This document shows positions 8,357 to 17,294 of a stretch of 64,000 bases of DNA, one piece after another (position 1 is the stretch's first letter; every line of letters begins with the position of its first letter). The stretch lies in the NCBI RefSeq assembly GCF_015158295.1, contig NZ_JACDXV010000001.1, positions 434,001-498,000 of the forward strand, written 5' to 3'. This DNA is from Devosia faecipullorum (GTDB lineage Bacteria > Pseudomonadota > Alphaproteobacteria > Rhizobiales > Devosiaceae). The translations under genes were made by a program, and so were the position numbers. The notes under the pieces were generated by a model. It was not told where the DNA came from, did no database searches, and saw nothing but the letters and a program-made list of their open reading frames with translations.

Positions 8357-9133
8357 TCAACGCAGTTCTGCGACGACTTTTGCCGCCATATCGAACTCGA
8401 TTCGACGCTTTTTGCGGCGTTCCTGCGCTTCCTCGTCCTCGCCCCAGAGGCGGATCTGGTAATCCTCGTCCACATGCGCGGCTTCCCAGATTTCATCCTC
8501 ATCAAGCAATTGATTCAAAAGCGCAATTGCCAGCAGGCCCGATCCTGTCAACCCGGTAATGGAGACCAGCGCGGTCAGCATGTGGAGCCCCTGCCCCTCC
8601 AGCGCCGCATCCAGCGCCAAAAGCGTCGCATCCGGTTGTTTCTGATGCAGAATTCCGATTGTCGGCTGAAATGACACGTCGAAATGCCGCGCCAACTTGA
8701 CCAGCGCACCATCCCAGTGCCGCTCCTGCTCCGCCACCAATTCCTGAGGAGAATCAGCGCGATAGAGCAAAAGATCGTTGCCGGCGAACTTGCCGATTTC
8801 GGCACGGAAGGCCGGCACCATCTCGTCGCCGCTCTCCACCGCCGAATTGATCAGCCGCACCATCGGCATACTCGCCGGATCGATGAACTCGCCCTGCGCC
8901 GCCCATTCCTCGGCCATGGCCTGCGCAATGCCAAGTGATTGCACGACAACGGGAATTTTGTGTCCCGGCGTGCGCACCTGCTTGCCGTCCAGCGTCACCG
9001 AGAAGCCATCTTCTCCCCGGGCCACGTCCACACTGCTATAAAAGCGCTTCGGCAATTCCACCTTGTTCAGGTGCTGCGCCCGTCCATAGCCATCGTCCTG
9101 GTGCCTGTGTGCGTCTTCCAACTGGTCGCGCAT
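8357..9133 (-). CDS. ATP12 family F1-ATPase assembly chaperone
   Basis: A 258-residue protein of the ATP12 family, which in mitochondria binds the F1 alpha subunit during ATP synthase assembly; alphaproteobacteria carry homologues. Recognisable parts are KRFYSSVDV, VTLDGKQVRTPGHK, AEEWAAQGEFIDPASMPM, and the C-terminal ITGLTGSGLLAIAL with AAHVDEDYQIRLWGEDEEA. It is the last gene of the crcB-rlu-HAD-atp12 operon, starting two bases after the HAD gene stops. The assembly role in this organism is inferred from the family. Confidence 0.93.
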   Translation of the reverse strand: MRDQLEDAHRHQDDGYGRAQHLNKVELPKRFYSSVDVARGEDGFSVTLDGKQVRTPGHKIPVVVQSLGIAQAMAEEWAAQGEFIDPASMPMVRLINSAVESGDEMVPAFRAEIGKFAGNDLLLYRADSPQELVAEQERHWDGALVKLARHFDVSFQPTIGILHQKQPDATLLALDAALEGQGLHMLTALVSITGLTGSGLLAIALLNQLLDEDEIWEAAHVDEDYQIRLWGEDEEAQERRKKRRIEFDMAAKVVAELR

Positions 9134-9135
9134 CT

Positions 9136-9801
9136 TTATGCTCCTAGAATCGTGTCGATCGCCGCGGGTAGATCCGCATAATCCCGTACGATTATGTCAG
9201 CACCAGCCCGGAGCAATTCATCGGGATTATGGTAACCCCATGAAACACCAATGGTTTTTGTTCCAGCGGCCTTGCCCATCTCGATATCGAACGTGGTGTC
9301 TCCGACAATCAGCGTCTGGCTTTTATCAGCCCCGGTCTCCTCCATCGCCCGCAGCATCATGCCGGGATGCGGCTTTGAAGGATTGTGGTCTGGCGTCTGC
9401 AAGGTCACAAAATGTTCAGCAATTCCATGGAGTTGCGTCAGCCTATGCACGCCGTTCAGCCCCTTGCCGGTGGCAATTCCGAGCAGCATTCCGGTTCGAC
9501 CGTGAAGCTCGTCCAGAGCCTCCCGCGCACCGGGAAACAATCCCTCCCGGCCCTCGGCGGAAACCAGCGACGCACGGTAGTGCTGACGATATTCGTCGGC
9601 TAATTTGTTCGCAAATTCAATGTCTTGAGACCCAAGCAGCGCCAGCATGGCCTGCGGCAGGCTCAGCCCGATGATCCGCCTTACCTGCTCCGGGCCCGGC
9701 GCCGCCAGCCCGGCCCCGACAAAGGTCGTCGCCATATGCTCGGCGATCAGGGAGCCGGTATCGATCAGCGTCCCGTCCATGTCGAACATGACAAGGTTCA
9801 C
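9136..9801 (-). CDS. HAD-IA family hydrolase (phosphoglycolate phosphatase-like)
   Basis: A 221-residue haloacid-dehalogenase phosphatase. Motif I is DMDGT with the nucleophile Asp7 and acid Asp9. Motif II lies in GIATGKG (about 108-114), the motif III lysine is in NPSKPHP, and motif IV is VGDTTFD (about 166-172). A helical cap lies between residues 15 and 90. The substrate is unknown; phosphoglycolate phosphatase is the nearest familiar relative. Its ATG overlaps the stop of the upstream pseudouridine synthase gene by four bases. Confidence 0.93.
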   Translation of the reverse strand: MNLVMFDMDGTLIDTGSLIAEHMATTFVGAGLAAPGPEQVRRIIGLSLPQAMLALLGSQDIEFANKLADEYRQHYRASLVSAEGREGLFPGAREALDELHGRTGMLLGIATGKGLNGVHRLTQLHGIAEHFVTLQTPDHNPSKPHPGMMLRAMEETGADKSQTLIVGDTTFDIEMGKAAGTKTIGVSWGYHNPDELLRAGADIIVRDYADLPAAIDTILGA

Positions 9802-10787
9802 GCCCCATCCTCCGGGTCGGAATTCTGGGCATCGAAGCGGTCGGGATCGAAGCCGAGTGCCTCGAAACTCTGCCGCATGTGTGGCGGCAAAGGCGCTGAA
9901 ATATCTATCTTTTTTCCGTTGCGCAGCGGCAACGCGATGCGGCGTGCATGCAGATGCAACCCCTCCGCCAGCCCCGGCGCTTCCTGCCAGTTCTCGATAT
10001 TGAAATAGCGCGGATCGCCGATGATCGGCGTCCCCAATTGCGCCATATGCACGCGCAATTGATGCGTCCGCCCGGTCACCGGCTTCAACGTCACCCAGGC
10101 AAAGCGGCGGCTGGCCGTATCGGTGGTCGAATAATAGCTCGACGAATGCACCGCCCCCGGCGCCCCATTGCGCACCACCACCATCTGCTCGCCGTCAGTG
10201 GTCTGTTGCTTGGCCAGAAAGCAGGAAATCTCGCCCTGACGGGGACTTGGATTGCCCGCCACCACCGCCCAATAGATCTTGCGCGCCGAACGCGAACGAA
10301 ACACCGAGCCGAAATGCTTGGCCGCTGCCGCCGTCTTGGCAACCACCAGGCACCCCGACGTGTCCCGATCCAGCCGATGCACCAGTCGCGGCGCTTCCCC
10401 CTGCTTGTTGGGCAGGTTCTTCAACAGGCCATCCATATGTCGCACGGTGCCGCTACCGCCCTGCACCGCAAGGCCATGAGGCTTGTTGAAAACGTAGAGG
10501 TCATCGTCCTCATAGAGGATCAAGTCCTTGAGGAACCTCACATCTTCCGCATTGACCTTGAATGGGCGAACCGTATCAGGATCGTCGATCGGCGGAACGC
10601 GAACGATCTGACCTTCGGTCAGCCGCGTGCTGGTCTGCACCTTGGCCTTGTCGACCTTGACCTCGCCATTACGGATCAGTTTTTGCAAACGGGCAAAACC
10701 GAGCTGCGGAAAATGCCGGGAAAACCAGCGGTCAAGCCGCATCCCGTCATCATCCGCCGTAACTTCCCGATGTTGAACGCCGCTCAT
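9798..10787 (-). CDS. RluA/RluC-type 23S rRNA pseudouridine synthase
   Basis: A 329-residue protein with an N-terminal S4 RNA-binding domain (MRLDRWFSRHFPQLGF through VRVPP) and a RluA-type catalytic domain. The signature HRLDRDTSG spans about 138-146, with the catalytic aspartate near 142. It most likely modifies uridines in 23S rRNA, as RluC does, but RluD-like specificity cannot be excluded by eye. ATG at 10787 was chosen because it overlaps the crcB stop (ATGA) and sits right before the S4 domain. Confidence 0.93.
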   Translation of the reverse strand: MSGVQHREVTADDDGMRLDRWFSRHFPQLGFARLQKLIRNGEVKVDKAKVQTSTRLTEGQIVRVPPIDDPDTVRPFKVNAEDVRFLKDLILYEDDDLYVFNKPHGLAVQGGSGTVRHMDGLLKNLPNKQGEAPRLVHRLDRDTSGCLVVAKTAAAAKHFGSVFRSRSARKIYWAVVAGNPSPRQGEISCFLAKQQTTDGEQMVVVRNGAPGAVHSSSYYSTTDTASRRFAWVTLKPVTGRTHQLRVHMAQLGTPIIGDPRYFNIENWQEAPGLAEGLHLHARRIALPLRNGKKIDISAPLPPHMRQSFEALGFDPDRFDAQNSDPEDGA

Positions 10788-11167
10788 GTCATGCCGCCTC
10801 TGGTGATCAGGAGCCCGAGATATAGGCCCAGAAGGCAAACCACAACCGACAACACGACATAGAGGCCCGCCTGCACGAGTTCACCGCGCTCGATCAACAC
10901 GATCGTATCTAGGGTGAACGAGGAAAAGGTCGTAAATCCGCCCAGTACGCCGACCGCCAGGAACAGCCTTGCCTGCTCCTGCCATGGCGGCAGGAAGCGG
11001 GCGAGCAAACCAATGCAGATCCCCATGGCGACAGCGCCGATTATGTTGACCAGGAGGATCGCGAGCGGGAACGGGCCGTGCCAATACCGAGCCACCAGAA
11101 CGGAGAAGAAATAGCGCGCCATTGCGCCGACAGCGCCGCCGGCACCCACCAAAAAGGCGGTATTCAT
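10784..11167 (-). CDS. crcB: Fluoride efflux channel CrcB/Fluc
   Basis: A 127-residue membrane protein with four helices, forming dual-topology dimers that export fluoride. The family features GGAVGAMARY, the pore Asn in LLVNIIGA (about residue 41), and GGFTTFSSF (76-84) are all intact. ATG 11167 is used rather than an upstream start because it gives the standard length. No fluoride riboswitch is recognisable in the 107 bases upstream. It heads an operon with rlu, HAD and atp12. Confidence 0.95.
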   Translation of the reverse strand: MNTAFLVGAGGAVGAMARYFFSVLVARYWHGPFPLAILLVNIIGAVAMGICIGLLARFLPPWQEQARLFLAVGVLGGFTTFSSFTLDTIVLIERGELVQAGLYVVLSVVVCLLGLYLGLLITRGGMT

Positions 11168-11274
11168 GAGCGGTAAACCATTGATGAAAATAACGAAACT
11201 TCCACTGAATCGTTTGCCATTCACTAGGGGGAACAGTAGTAGCTAGAGCCAGTATAGCGCCAGGGGGGCCAGGC

Positions 11275-12396
11275 ATGAACGAGTTTTCCAGACTTTTGTC
11301 GGCATTATTTGTGTCGGCATTCGTGCTTTCGGGATGCGCCGCCTTTGCCGGTAAGCGCGCCGAAATACCCGTCGACCTTGTCGCCCGGGGGGCAATGGCA
11401 ACGACCTCCCCGCTGCGCTATTGGGGCGACGACCCGGATTTCGCCGCCAGCCATACCAGGGTAAAGCAAGGCTCGGACGGCCAGGTGGATTTCCTCACTT
11501 TGTCGGGAGGCGGCATTAACGGCGCCTATGGCGCCGGCTATCTGATCGGTTGGACCAATTCCGGCGCGCGCCCTGATTTCGAAGTCGTCACCGGCATCAG
11601 CGTCGGCGCCATCATCGCGCCACTGGCGTTCCTCGGAACCGACTATGATCAGCACTTGCACGAGGTCTATCTGGCGCTGAGCGGCGCCAGCAATCCCAAG
11701 GCCAACTTTCTTTCGGCCCTGCTCGGCGGCAGCGCCATTCTCGATAACGGCCCGATCAGGAATGCCATCGACAAGGCCGTGGATCAGGGCATCCTTGACC
11801 AAATCGCCCTCGCCCACCGTCAGGGACGCCGCCTCTATATCGGCACCACCAATCTCGATGCTCAGCGCCCCGTCGTCTGGGACATCGGCGCCATTGCCAA
11901 TAGCAACGATCCACACCGACTCGAACTGGTACGCAGCGTCATACTGGCCTCAACGGCGGTGCCCACCGTATTCCAGCCGGTGCTGATCGAAGTGTCCAGC
12001 AATGGCCACGACTACAGCGAAATGCACGTCGATGGTGGCGTCACCGAACAGGTGCTGCTGATGCCGGGCGGCTGGGGCAAGGTCGGAGCACGCGGCGATA
12101 CACGCCTCTATGTGATCTTCAATGGCGTGGTCGATGCCTCCCCAGCCACTGTTCAGCCATCCAGCATGGCGCTGATCGGCCGCGCGGTGCCAACGCTGTT
12201 GAAATATCTTGGCCGTGCCAATCTGGCGGAACTGGCCAATTCGGCGAAATCGGGCGGTGTACTGTACCGGATGACGGCCATACCTGGCGAATTCCCGGAA
12301 AGTGACAACCTGTTCGGGTCGCCCGAATGGCTGGCCTCGCTCTATCAATTTGGCCTTGAAAGCGGCCAATCGGGGCGATGGCGCGACAGGAACTAG
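11275..12396 (+). CDS. Patatin-like phospholipase, lipoprotein
   Basis: A 373-residue predicted lipid acyl hydrolase. It has a lipoprotein signal ending in VLSGC (Cys21), so it is probably membrane-anchored. The patatin elements are an oxyanion loop SGGGINGAYGAG (about 77-88), the nucleophile elbow GISVG with Ser109, and the catalytic aspartate in VDGG (Asp253). Substrate unknown. It is divergent from crcB and convergent with rarA, whose stop codon abuts its own. Confidence 0.92.
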   Translation: MNEFSRLLSALFVSAFVLSGCAAFAGKRAEIPVDLVARGAMATTSPLRYWGDDPDFAASHTRVKQGSDGQVDFLTLSGGGINGAYGAGYLIGWTNSGARPDFEVVTGISVGAIIAPLAFLGTDYDQHLHEVYLALSGASNPKANFLSALLGGSAILDNGPIRNAIDKAVDQGILDQIALAHRQGRRLYIGTTNLDAQRPVVWDIGAIANSNDPHRLELVRSVILASTAVPTVFQPVLIEVSSNGHDYSEMHVDGGVTEQVLLMPGGWGKVGARGDTRLYVIFNGVVDASPATVQPSSMALIGRAVPTLLKYLGRANLAELANSAKSGGVLYRMTAIPGEFPESDNLFGSPEWLASLYQFGLESGQSGRWRDRN

Positions 12397-13719
12397 CTAG
12401 TCAGATTGACCGCCGTCGGCCTTGGCGGCGCGAAGCCTGGCGAAATAATCCATGCGCTTGCGCAGGTCACGCTCGAAGCCGCGTTCGACCGGATGATAAA
12501 AATCCTGCCGACCGATCTTCTCGGGGAAATAGTCCTGGCCAGAAAATGCCTCAGGCGTGTCATGGTCATAAATGTAACCATCGCCATAGCCTTGCCCCTT
12601 CATCACCTTGGTCGGGGCGTTGAGGATCACCATAGGCGGCATCGGCGAGCCCGTCGATTTGGCGACAGAAATGGCGGCTTTATAGGCGGTGTAAACGGCG
12701 TTGGATTTGGGAGCCAGCGCCAGATAGACCACAACCTGCGCCAGCGATAGTTCGCCCTCCGGCGAGCCCAGCATCTGGTAGGCGTCGCGCCCGGCAATAG
12801 CGAGTTGCAGCGCCTGCGGGTCGGCCAGGCCAATATCCTCGGAAGCCATGCGGATCAGACGGCGAGCGAGGAAGAGCGGATCTTCGCCTGCGTCCAGCAT
12901 GCGAGCGAAATAATAAAGCGCCGCGTCGGGATCGGAACCGCGTATCGTCTTGTGCAGGGCCGAAATCAGGTTGTAATGGCCGTCCTGCGCCTTGTCGTAG
13001 ATCGGCGCCCGCCGCTGCACCACGTTGAGCAGGCTGGCCGCGGTCAATATCTCGTCCGGCTGCGCCGAGGCCAGGATCTCCTCGACCAGCCCCAGCAGGG
13101 CGCGCCCATCGCCATCGGCGAGGCCAAGCAGGGTCTCGCGCGCTTCATCTTCAAGTGGCAATTTCGCGCCGAGCAAGTCTTCGGCGCGGGTCAGCAGCTT
13201 TTCCAGATCGCCCCGCCCCAGCGATTCGAAGCGCAGGACCTGGCTACGCGAGAGCAGCGCCGCATTGAGTTCGAACGACGGGTTCTCCGTCGTCGCCCCC
13301 ACCAGCACCACGGTGCCATCTTCCATAACCGGCAGGAAACTGTCTTGCTGGGCGCGGTTGAAGCGATGGATTTCGTCCACGAACAACAAGGTGCGGTGCC
13401 CCGAGAGACGCTCGAACCGCGCCTTCTCGAACACCTTCTTGAGATCGGCCACACCGGAGAAAATGGCCGAAATCTGCTCGAAGCGGTAGCCGATCTGATC
13501 GGCCAGCAACCGTGCCACGGTCGTTTTGCCGGTGCCCGGCGGCCCCCAAAGGATCAGCGAGCCGAGCCGGCCAGAGGCCAACATACGCCGCAGGGTTCCG
13601 CCGGAGCCCAGCAGATGCTCCTGACCGATCACCTCGTCCAGCGCGCGCGGACGCAGTTGATCGGCAAGCGGGCGAGCCTTGTCGGCATCATCGGGTTCGG
13701 CGGCGAAGAGATCGGACAT
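12397..13719 (-). CDS. rarA: Replication-associated recombination protein RarA (MgsA)
   Basis: A 440-residue AAA+ ATPase of the RarA/MgsA/WRNIP1 family, acting at stalled replication forks. Walker A is GPPGTGKTT (about 59-67), Walker B is [11 protein letters not shown], sensor 1 is [13 protein letters not shown], and the C-terminal tetramerisation part contains [13 protein letters not shown] and [23 protein letters not shown] precedes the ATG. It lies 34 bases after the Deg protease gene and is probably co-transcribed with it. Confidence 0.96.
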   Translation of the reverse strand: MSDLFAAEPDDADKARPLADQLRPRALDEVIGQEHLLGSGGTLRRMLASGRLGSLILWGPPGTGKTTVARLLADQIGYRFEQISAIFSGVADLKKVFEKARFERLSGHRTLLFVDEIHRFNRAQQDSFLPVMEDGTVVLVGATTENPSFELNAALLSRSQVLRFESLGRGDLEKLLTRAEDLLGAKLPLEDEARETLLGLADGDGRALLGLVEEILASAQPDEILTAASLLNVVQRRAPIYDKAQDGHYNLISALHKTIRGSDPDAALYYFARMLDAGEDPLFLARRLIRMASEDIGLADPQALQLAIAGRDAYQMLGSPEGELSLAQVVVYLALAPKSNAVYTAYKAAISVAKSTGSPMPPMVILNAPTKVMKGQGYGDGYIYDHDTPEAFSGQDYFPEKIGRQDFYHPVERGFERDLRKRMDYFARLRAAKADGGQSD

Positions 13720-13753
13720 GGCTTCCCTCTAGCAGACCCCGCCGTGTCATGCA

Positions 13754-15235
13754 TCACCCGCTGACGATCGACCTGCTCACCCGCCCATTCCGCTGCAAGA
13801 TGATCTGCCAGGTACGGGCGCGCTGGCTGGCGATCTGCTGGAATGCCGTTGCGCTGGCAATCTCGGTGTCATTGAGCGCCAGGATGATGTCGTCCACGCG
13901 CAGGCCCATGGCTTCGGCAGCTGAACCGGCTTCGATGGCCGTGACGATGACGCCGCTGGCCTCGTAGGGCAGACCTTTGGCCTCGCTGAGCGCTGGATCG
14001 AGCTGGCGCACGGTGACGCCGGCAAAGCGCGTATTGCCCGAGATCGTGACGCTGGCATCCGCAGCGGGACGTGGCGCGGCTTCCACCGGAAAGGCAATCA
14101 TCTCCGACGCACCACTACGCAGCCGCTCCAGATTGGCAATTTCGCCGAGCTTGCGCGTCGCCAACCGAAAATTGAATGCGGAGGGGTCGTCCACCTTCTG
14201 ACCGTCAACCGAGAGAATAATGTCTCCGGACTGGAAGCCGGCACGCTGCGCTGGCCCATGCGGCGCCACCTCGGTCACCATGGCTCCATGCGGCGCGTCC
14301 AGGCCCAGGCTTGCCGCAATATCGGAGGTGACGGCCTGCAACTTGGCGCCAAACCAGGGACGCACGATCTCGCCGCCGGTGACGCCTGCTTCAGCCACCA
14401 GTCGCGCCATATTGGCAGGAATGGCAAAGCCGATACCCACCGAGCCGCCCGATTGCGAATAGATCGCCGTATTGATGCCGACAAGTCGGCCTTCCATATC
14501 GACCAGGGCACCGCCGGAATTGCCCGGGTTGATCGCCGCGTCGGTCTGGATGAAGAATTCATACTCGGACGTCTCGACGCCGGTGCGCGCTAACGCCGAG
14601 ACAATTCCGCTGGTGACCGTCTGCCCGACACCGAACGGGTTGCCGATGGCCAGAACCAGATCGCCCACCAGCAGCGCATCGCTATCGGCAAAGGTAATGG
14701 CCGGAAAGCTGGCGCCGTTCATGTCGCGGACGCGCAGCACCGCCAGATCGGTCTGGCGATCTTCGACCACCAGATCGACGGCAAATTCACGTCCGTCATT
14801 GAGCGCGATACGGATATCGGTGGCACCGCTGATCACATGGCTGTTGGTGAGGATGACGCCCCCCTCATCGACGATGACACCCGAACCGAGCGAGCGCGAT
14901 TCTCTTGGCCTCGTCTGGAAATACTGGTCACCAAAAAACCTGGAGAAAAACGGATCGCTGGCAAAAGGTGACACCGCCTGCTGCTCGATGCGCGTGGCAT
15001 AGACATTGACCACCGACGGCGACACAGCCTGAACGATGGGCGCGAAGCTCAGTTTCACCTGGGCATCGCTTTGCGGCAGGGCCCGTTCGAGCGGCCTCGG
15101 CTCCAACAGATCAGGTGAGGCAGTCTGTGACTGGGCCTGCGGCGGCGCGAAATTCCACGACGCCAGAACCAGGGAACCTCCAACGCCCAGAACGGCGAGC
15201 GTCAACACCGAAAAAACAAGTGTTCGCAACGACAT
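13754..15235 (-). CDS. Deg/HtrA family periplasmic serine protease with two PDZ domains
   Basis: A 493-residue protease with an N-terminal signal anchor (about 7-25). The trypsin-like domain carries the triad His133 (TNSHVI), Asp163 (RQTDLAV) and Ser240 (INPGNSGGAL). Two PDZ domains follow (about 310-395 and 405-490). It should act in envelope protein quality control. The start was set at MSLRTLVF because this gives a clean signal sequence. The deg-rarA pair is located next to rplQ, separated by the decarboxylase. Exact naming (DegP, DegQ or DegS-like) is not resolvable. Confidence 0.93.
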   Translation of the reverse strand: MSLRTLVFSVLTLAVLGVGGSLVLASWNFAPPQAQSQTASPDLLEPRPLERALPQSDAQVKLSFAPIVQAVSPSVVNVYATRIEQQAVSPFASDPFFSRFFGDQYFQTRPRESRSLGSGVIVDEGGVILTNSHVISGATDIRIALNDGREFAVDLVVEDRQTDLAVLRVRDMNGASFPAITFADSDALLVGDLVLAIGNPFGVGQTVTSGIVSALARTGVETSEYEFFIQTDAAINPGNSGGALVDMEGRLVGINTAIYSQSGGSVGIGFAIPANMARLVAEAGVTGGEIVRPWFGAKLQAVTSDIAASLGLDAPHGAMVTEVAPHGPAQRAGFQSGDIILSVDGQKVDDPSAFNFRLATRKLGEIANLERLRSGASEMIAFPVEAAPRPAADASVTISGNTRFAGVTVRQLDPALSEAKGLPYEASGVIVTAIEAGSAAEAMGLRVDDIILALNDTEIASATAFQQIASQRARTWQIILQRNGRVSRSIVSG

Positions 15236-15358
15236 GAGTACACTTTCTGATTCAGTTTGGCGGCAAAAACCAAAGCCTGCCGCCCCATGACGAAAACACA
15301 GCAAATCTGTCACCAAAATGACGTTTCGGCATAGTTGGTATTGCAGTCAAATAATCGT

Positions 15359-15387
15359 TTGCGCCTGGGGTCACACAGCCCTATATG
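15359..15387 (+). promoter_or_regulatory. Possible promoter of the decarboxylase gene
   Basis: TTGCGC (15359-15364) and TATATG (15382-15387) are spaced by 17 bases. Transcription from here would give a leader of roughly 85 bases containing two hairpins. Match to consensus is moderate. Confidence 0.4.
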
Positions 15388-15395
15388 CAGCGCTC

Positions 15396-15480
15396 ACTTT
15401 GATGCGATTTCTAATCGGAAAACCCTAGAACGCATTGAAGTTCCCGCGTTCTCTCCAGCCCCTGAAAGGCCTGTTGTCCA
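15396..15480 (+). ncRNA. Structured leader of the decarboxylase mRNA (speF-type candidate)
   Basis: Two perfect hairpins are visible: CGATT-TCT-AATCG (15405-15417) and AGAACGC/GCGTTCT with a 12-base loop (15427-15452). Only 28 bases then separate the second from the ATG. Rfam has a leader family named speF upstream of alphaproteobacterial ornithine decarboxylase genes; the position and gene fit, but I cannot run the covariance model. No Shine-Dalgarno sequence stands out before the ATG. Confidence 0.45.
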
Positions 15481-16662
15481 ATGACCGACGAGCCGAAAAT
15501 CGTCCACGCCAATACTTCCGCGCTGATCGCCGCCGAAGCGCCGGACTTTCCCTCCTTCCTGTTTTCAGAAAAGGAGTTTCATAGGGCGATCAAGGTCTTC
15601 AAGAAGGGCTTCGACGGCCTGCTGACCTATGCGGTCAAGTGCAACCCGTCGCCACACATCATCGCGCAGCTTCACGCCGAAGGGTTGAAGGCGTTCGACG
15701 TCGCCTCCAACGTGGAAATGGAGCTGGTGCGCGACCACGCTCCGGGCGCGGTGATGCACTACAACAATCCGATCAAGAACAAGCGCGAGATCGAGCGCGC
15801 CTATGAAGAGTTCGGCGTCCGTAGCTTTACCATCGACCATCCTCAGCAGCTCGACCAGCTCGCAGCCGTGGTGTCGCCCAGTCGCGACGTGGAAGTCACG
15901 ACGCGCTTCAAGGCCGGCAAGGCGCTCAAGAGTTACGACTTCGGCATCAAGTTCGGTGTCATGGAGCAGTCCGCGGCCGAAATCGTCACCGCCGTCGAAA
16001 AGATGGGCTATACGCCCAGCCTCTGCTTCCACGTCGGCAGCCAGTGCGAAGACGCCTACGCATATGAGCGCCATATCGCGGCCGCTGCCCGGATCGTCGA
16101 CGAAGCTGGGATCGAATTGAAGCGCCTCAATATCGGCGGTGGCTATCCTGCCCCCTACCCGACCAGTGTGGCGCCCCCAATGGACCATTATTTCGAGACC
16201 ATCGCTGCCGCCGTCGACGAGCATTTCGGCAAGAAGAAGCCGGACCTGATCATCGAACCTGGCCGGGCCCTGGTGACCTCATCCACCTCCCTGCTGTTGC
16301 GCGTCAAGCATCAGCGCGGCGGGCAGTCAGTCTATGTCAATGACGGGGCTTATGGCGCATTGATGGAAGTGAAGTTCATGCACTTCACGCCGCCGGTACG
16401 CGTCTGGCGCGGCCCGCGCCTGCACGACAATAACGGCGAGTTTTCCGAGTTCACGCTCTGGGGTCCCACCTGCGATTCCTATGACGTGCTGCCGCAGGTC
16501 TTCACGCTACCCGCAGACATCGATGAAGACGACTGGATCGAATTCGGCCTCATGGGCGCCTATACCCAAGCCTCGCTGACCCCATTCAACGGCTTCATCC
16601 GCCGCGACCAATATTGGGTGGATGAAGTTTACACCGGCAAGGATATGGCACCGACCGAATAG
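15481..16662 (+). CDS. Ornithine/lysine decarboxylase, PLP fold type III
   Basis: A 393-residue enzyme with the alanine-racemase-like barrel that makes putrescine (or cadaverine) from ornithine (or lysine). PLP-binding lysine is Lys53 in YAVKCN. Other parts are His184 in FHVGSQ, the phosphate loop GGGYP (219-223), EPGRALV (259-265), and the active-site cysteine in GPTCDSYDVL (Cys331-Asp332). GPTCD rather than GPxCE favours ornithine/lysine over diaminopimelate decarboxylase. It has its own leader and terminator and begins polyamine synthesis. Confidence 0.92.
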   Translation: MTDEPKIVHANTSALIAAEAPDFPSFLFSEKEFHRAIKVFKKGFDGLLTYAVKCNPSPHIIAQLHAEGLKAFDVASNVEMELVRDHAPGAVMHYNNPIKNKREIERAYEEFGVRSFTIDHPQQLDQLAAVVSPSRDVEVTTRFKAGKALKSYDFGIKFGVMEQSAAEIVTAVEKMGYTPSLCFHVGSQCEDAYAYERHIAAAARIVDEAGIELKRLNIGGGYPAPYPTSVAPPMDHYFETIAAAVDEHFGKKKPDLIIEPGRALVTSSTSLLLRVKHQRGGQSVYVNDGAYGALMEVKFMHFTPPVRVWRGPRLHDNNGEFSEFTLWGPTCDSYDVLPQVFTLPADIDEDDWIEFGLMGAYTQASLTPFNGFIRRDQYWVDEVYTGKDMAPTE

Positions 16663-16682
16663 GATTAAGCTACCAAAGAGCG

Positions 16683-16715
16683 AAAAGGGCACTGCCGATG
16701 CAGTGCCCTTTTTTA
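16683..16715 (+). terminator. Strong terminator after the decarboxylase gene
   Basis: AAAAGGGCACTGC-CGAT-GCAGTGCCCTTTT forms a 13-bp stem followed by further T residues, 20 bases after the stop codon. Confidence 0.95.
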
Positions 16716-16779
16716 TTGACTGCGCAGCCACACATTCCATCAGAACGAACAATCAATCCGCCAGCACCGGCCCCCAGCC

Positions 16780-16814
16780 AAAATAAAACGGCCCCGGAAA
16801 CCCGGAGCCGTTTC
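16780..16814 (-). terminator. Terminator ending the ribosomal protein block after rplQ
   Basis: On the minus strand AACGGC and GCCGTT (6 bp) stack on a CCGG/CCGG stem with a four-base loop, followed by TTTTATTTT. It lies about 27 bases after the rplQ stop. Confidence 0.9.
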
Positions 16815-16840
16815 AATTTCATAAAGCTGAAGCCGAAGGC

Positions 16841-17263
16841 TTATGCCGCTTCGTATTCGTCGTCCTGAGCAAAGCTCGGACCGGAATCCAGACCCTTGGC
16901 ATTGACGTCGCGATCAACGAACTCGATCACGGCGAGCGGGGCATTGTCGCCATAGCGGAAGCCGGCCTTGAGGATGCGGATATAGCCGCCCTGACGTTCG
17001 GCATAGCGCGGGCCGAGCACGGCAAACAGCTTCTGCACCTGTACTTCATCGCGGATCTGCGCGATGGCCTGGCGGCGGGCATGCAGGTCGCCGCGCTTGC
17101 CAAGGGTGATGAGCTTCTCGACGATCGGACGCAAGTCCTTGGCCTTGGGAAGCGTGGTGACGATCTGTTCGTGCTTGATCAGCGCAGCAGACATATTGGC
17201 AAACATCGCCTTGCGGTGCGATGCGGTCCGGCTGAACTTGCGGCCTCGATTAGCGTGGCGCAT
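16841..17263 (-). CDS. rplQ: 50S ribosomal protein L17
   Basis: A 140-residue protein starting [20 protein letters not shown], the usual L17 N terminus, with the family's [21 protein letters not shown] core. L17 sits near the polypeptide exit tunnel on the 50S subunit. An acidic C-terminal tail of about 20 residues follows the FVDRD segment, as in other alphaproteobacteria. It is the last gene of the block, 31 bases after rpoA, and is followed by a terminator. Confidence 0.98.
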   Translation of the reverse strand: MRHANRGRKFSRTASHRKAMFANMSAALIKHEQIVTTLPKAKDLRPIVEKLITLGKRGDLHARRQAIAQIRDEVQVQKLFAVLGPRYAERQGGYIRILKAGFRYGDNAPLAVIEFVDRDVNAKGLDSGPSFAQDDEYEAA

Positions 17264-17294
17264 GGGTTTCTCCTAAAATCTTGGCAGCGCCAGA

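Noticed and set aside
11168-11274. Fluoride riboswitch before crcB
   Set aside because: The GGNGATGG...GCC pseudoknot core of that riboswitch is not recognisable in the 107 bases upstream of the start.
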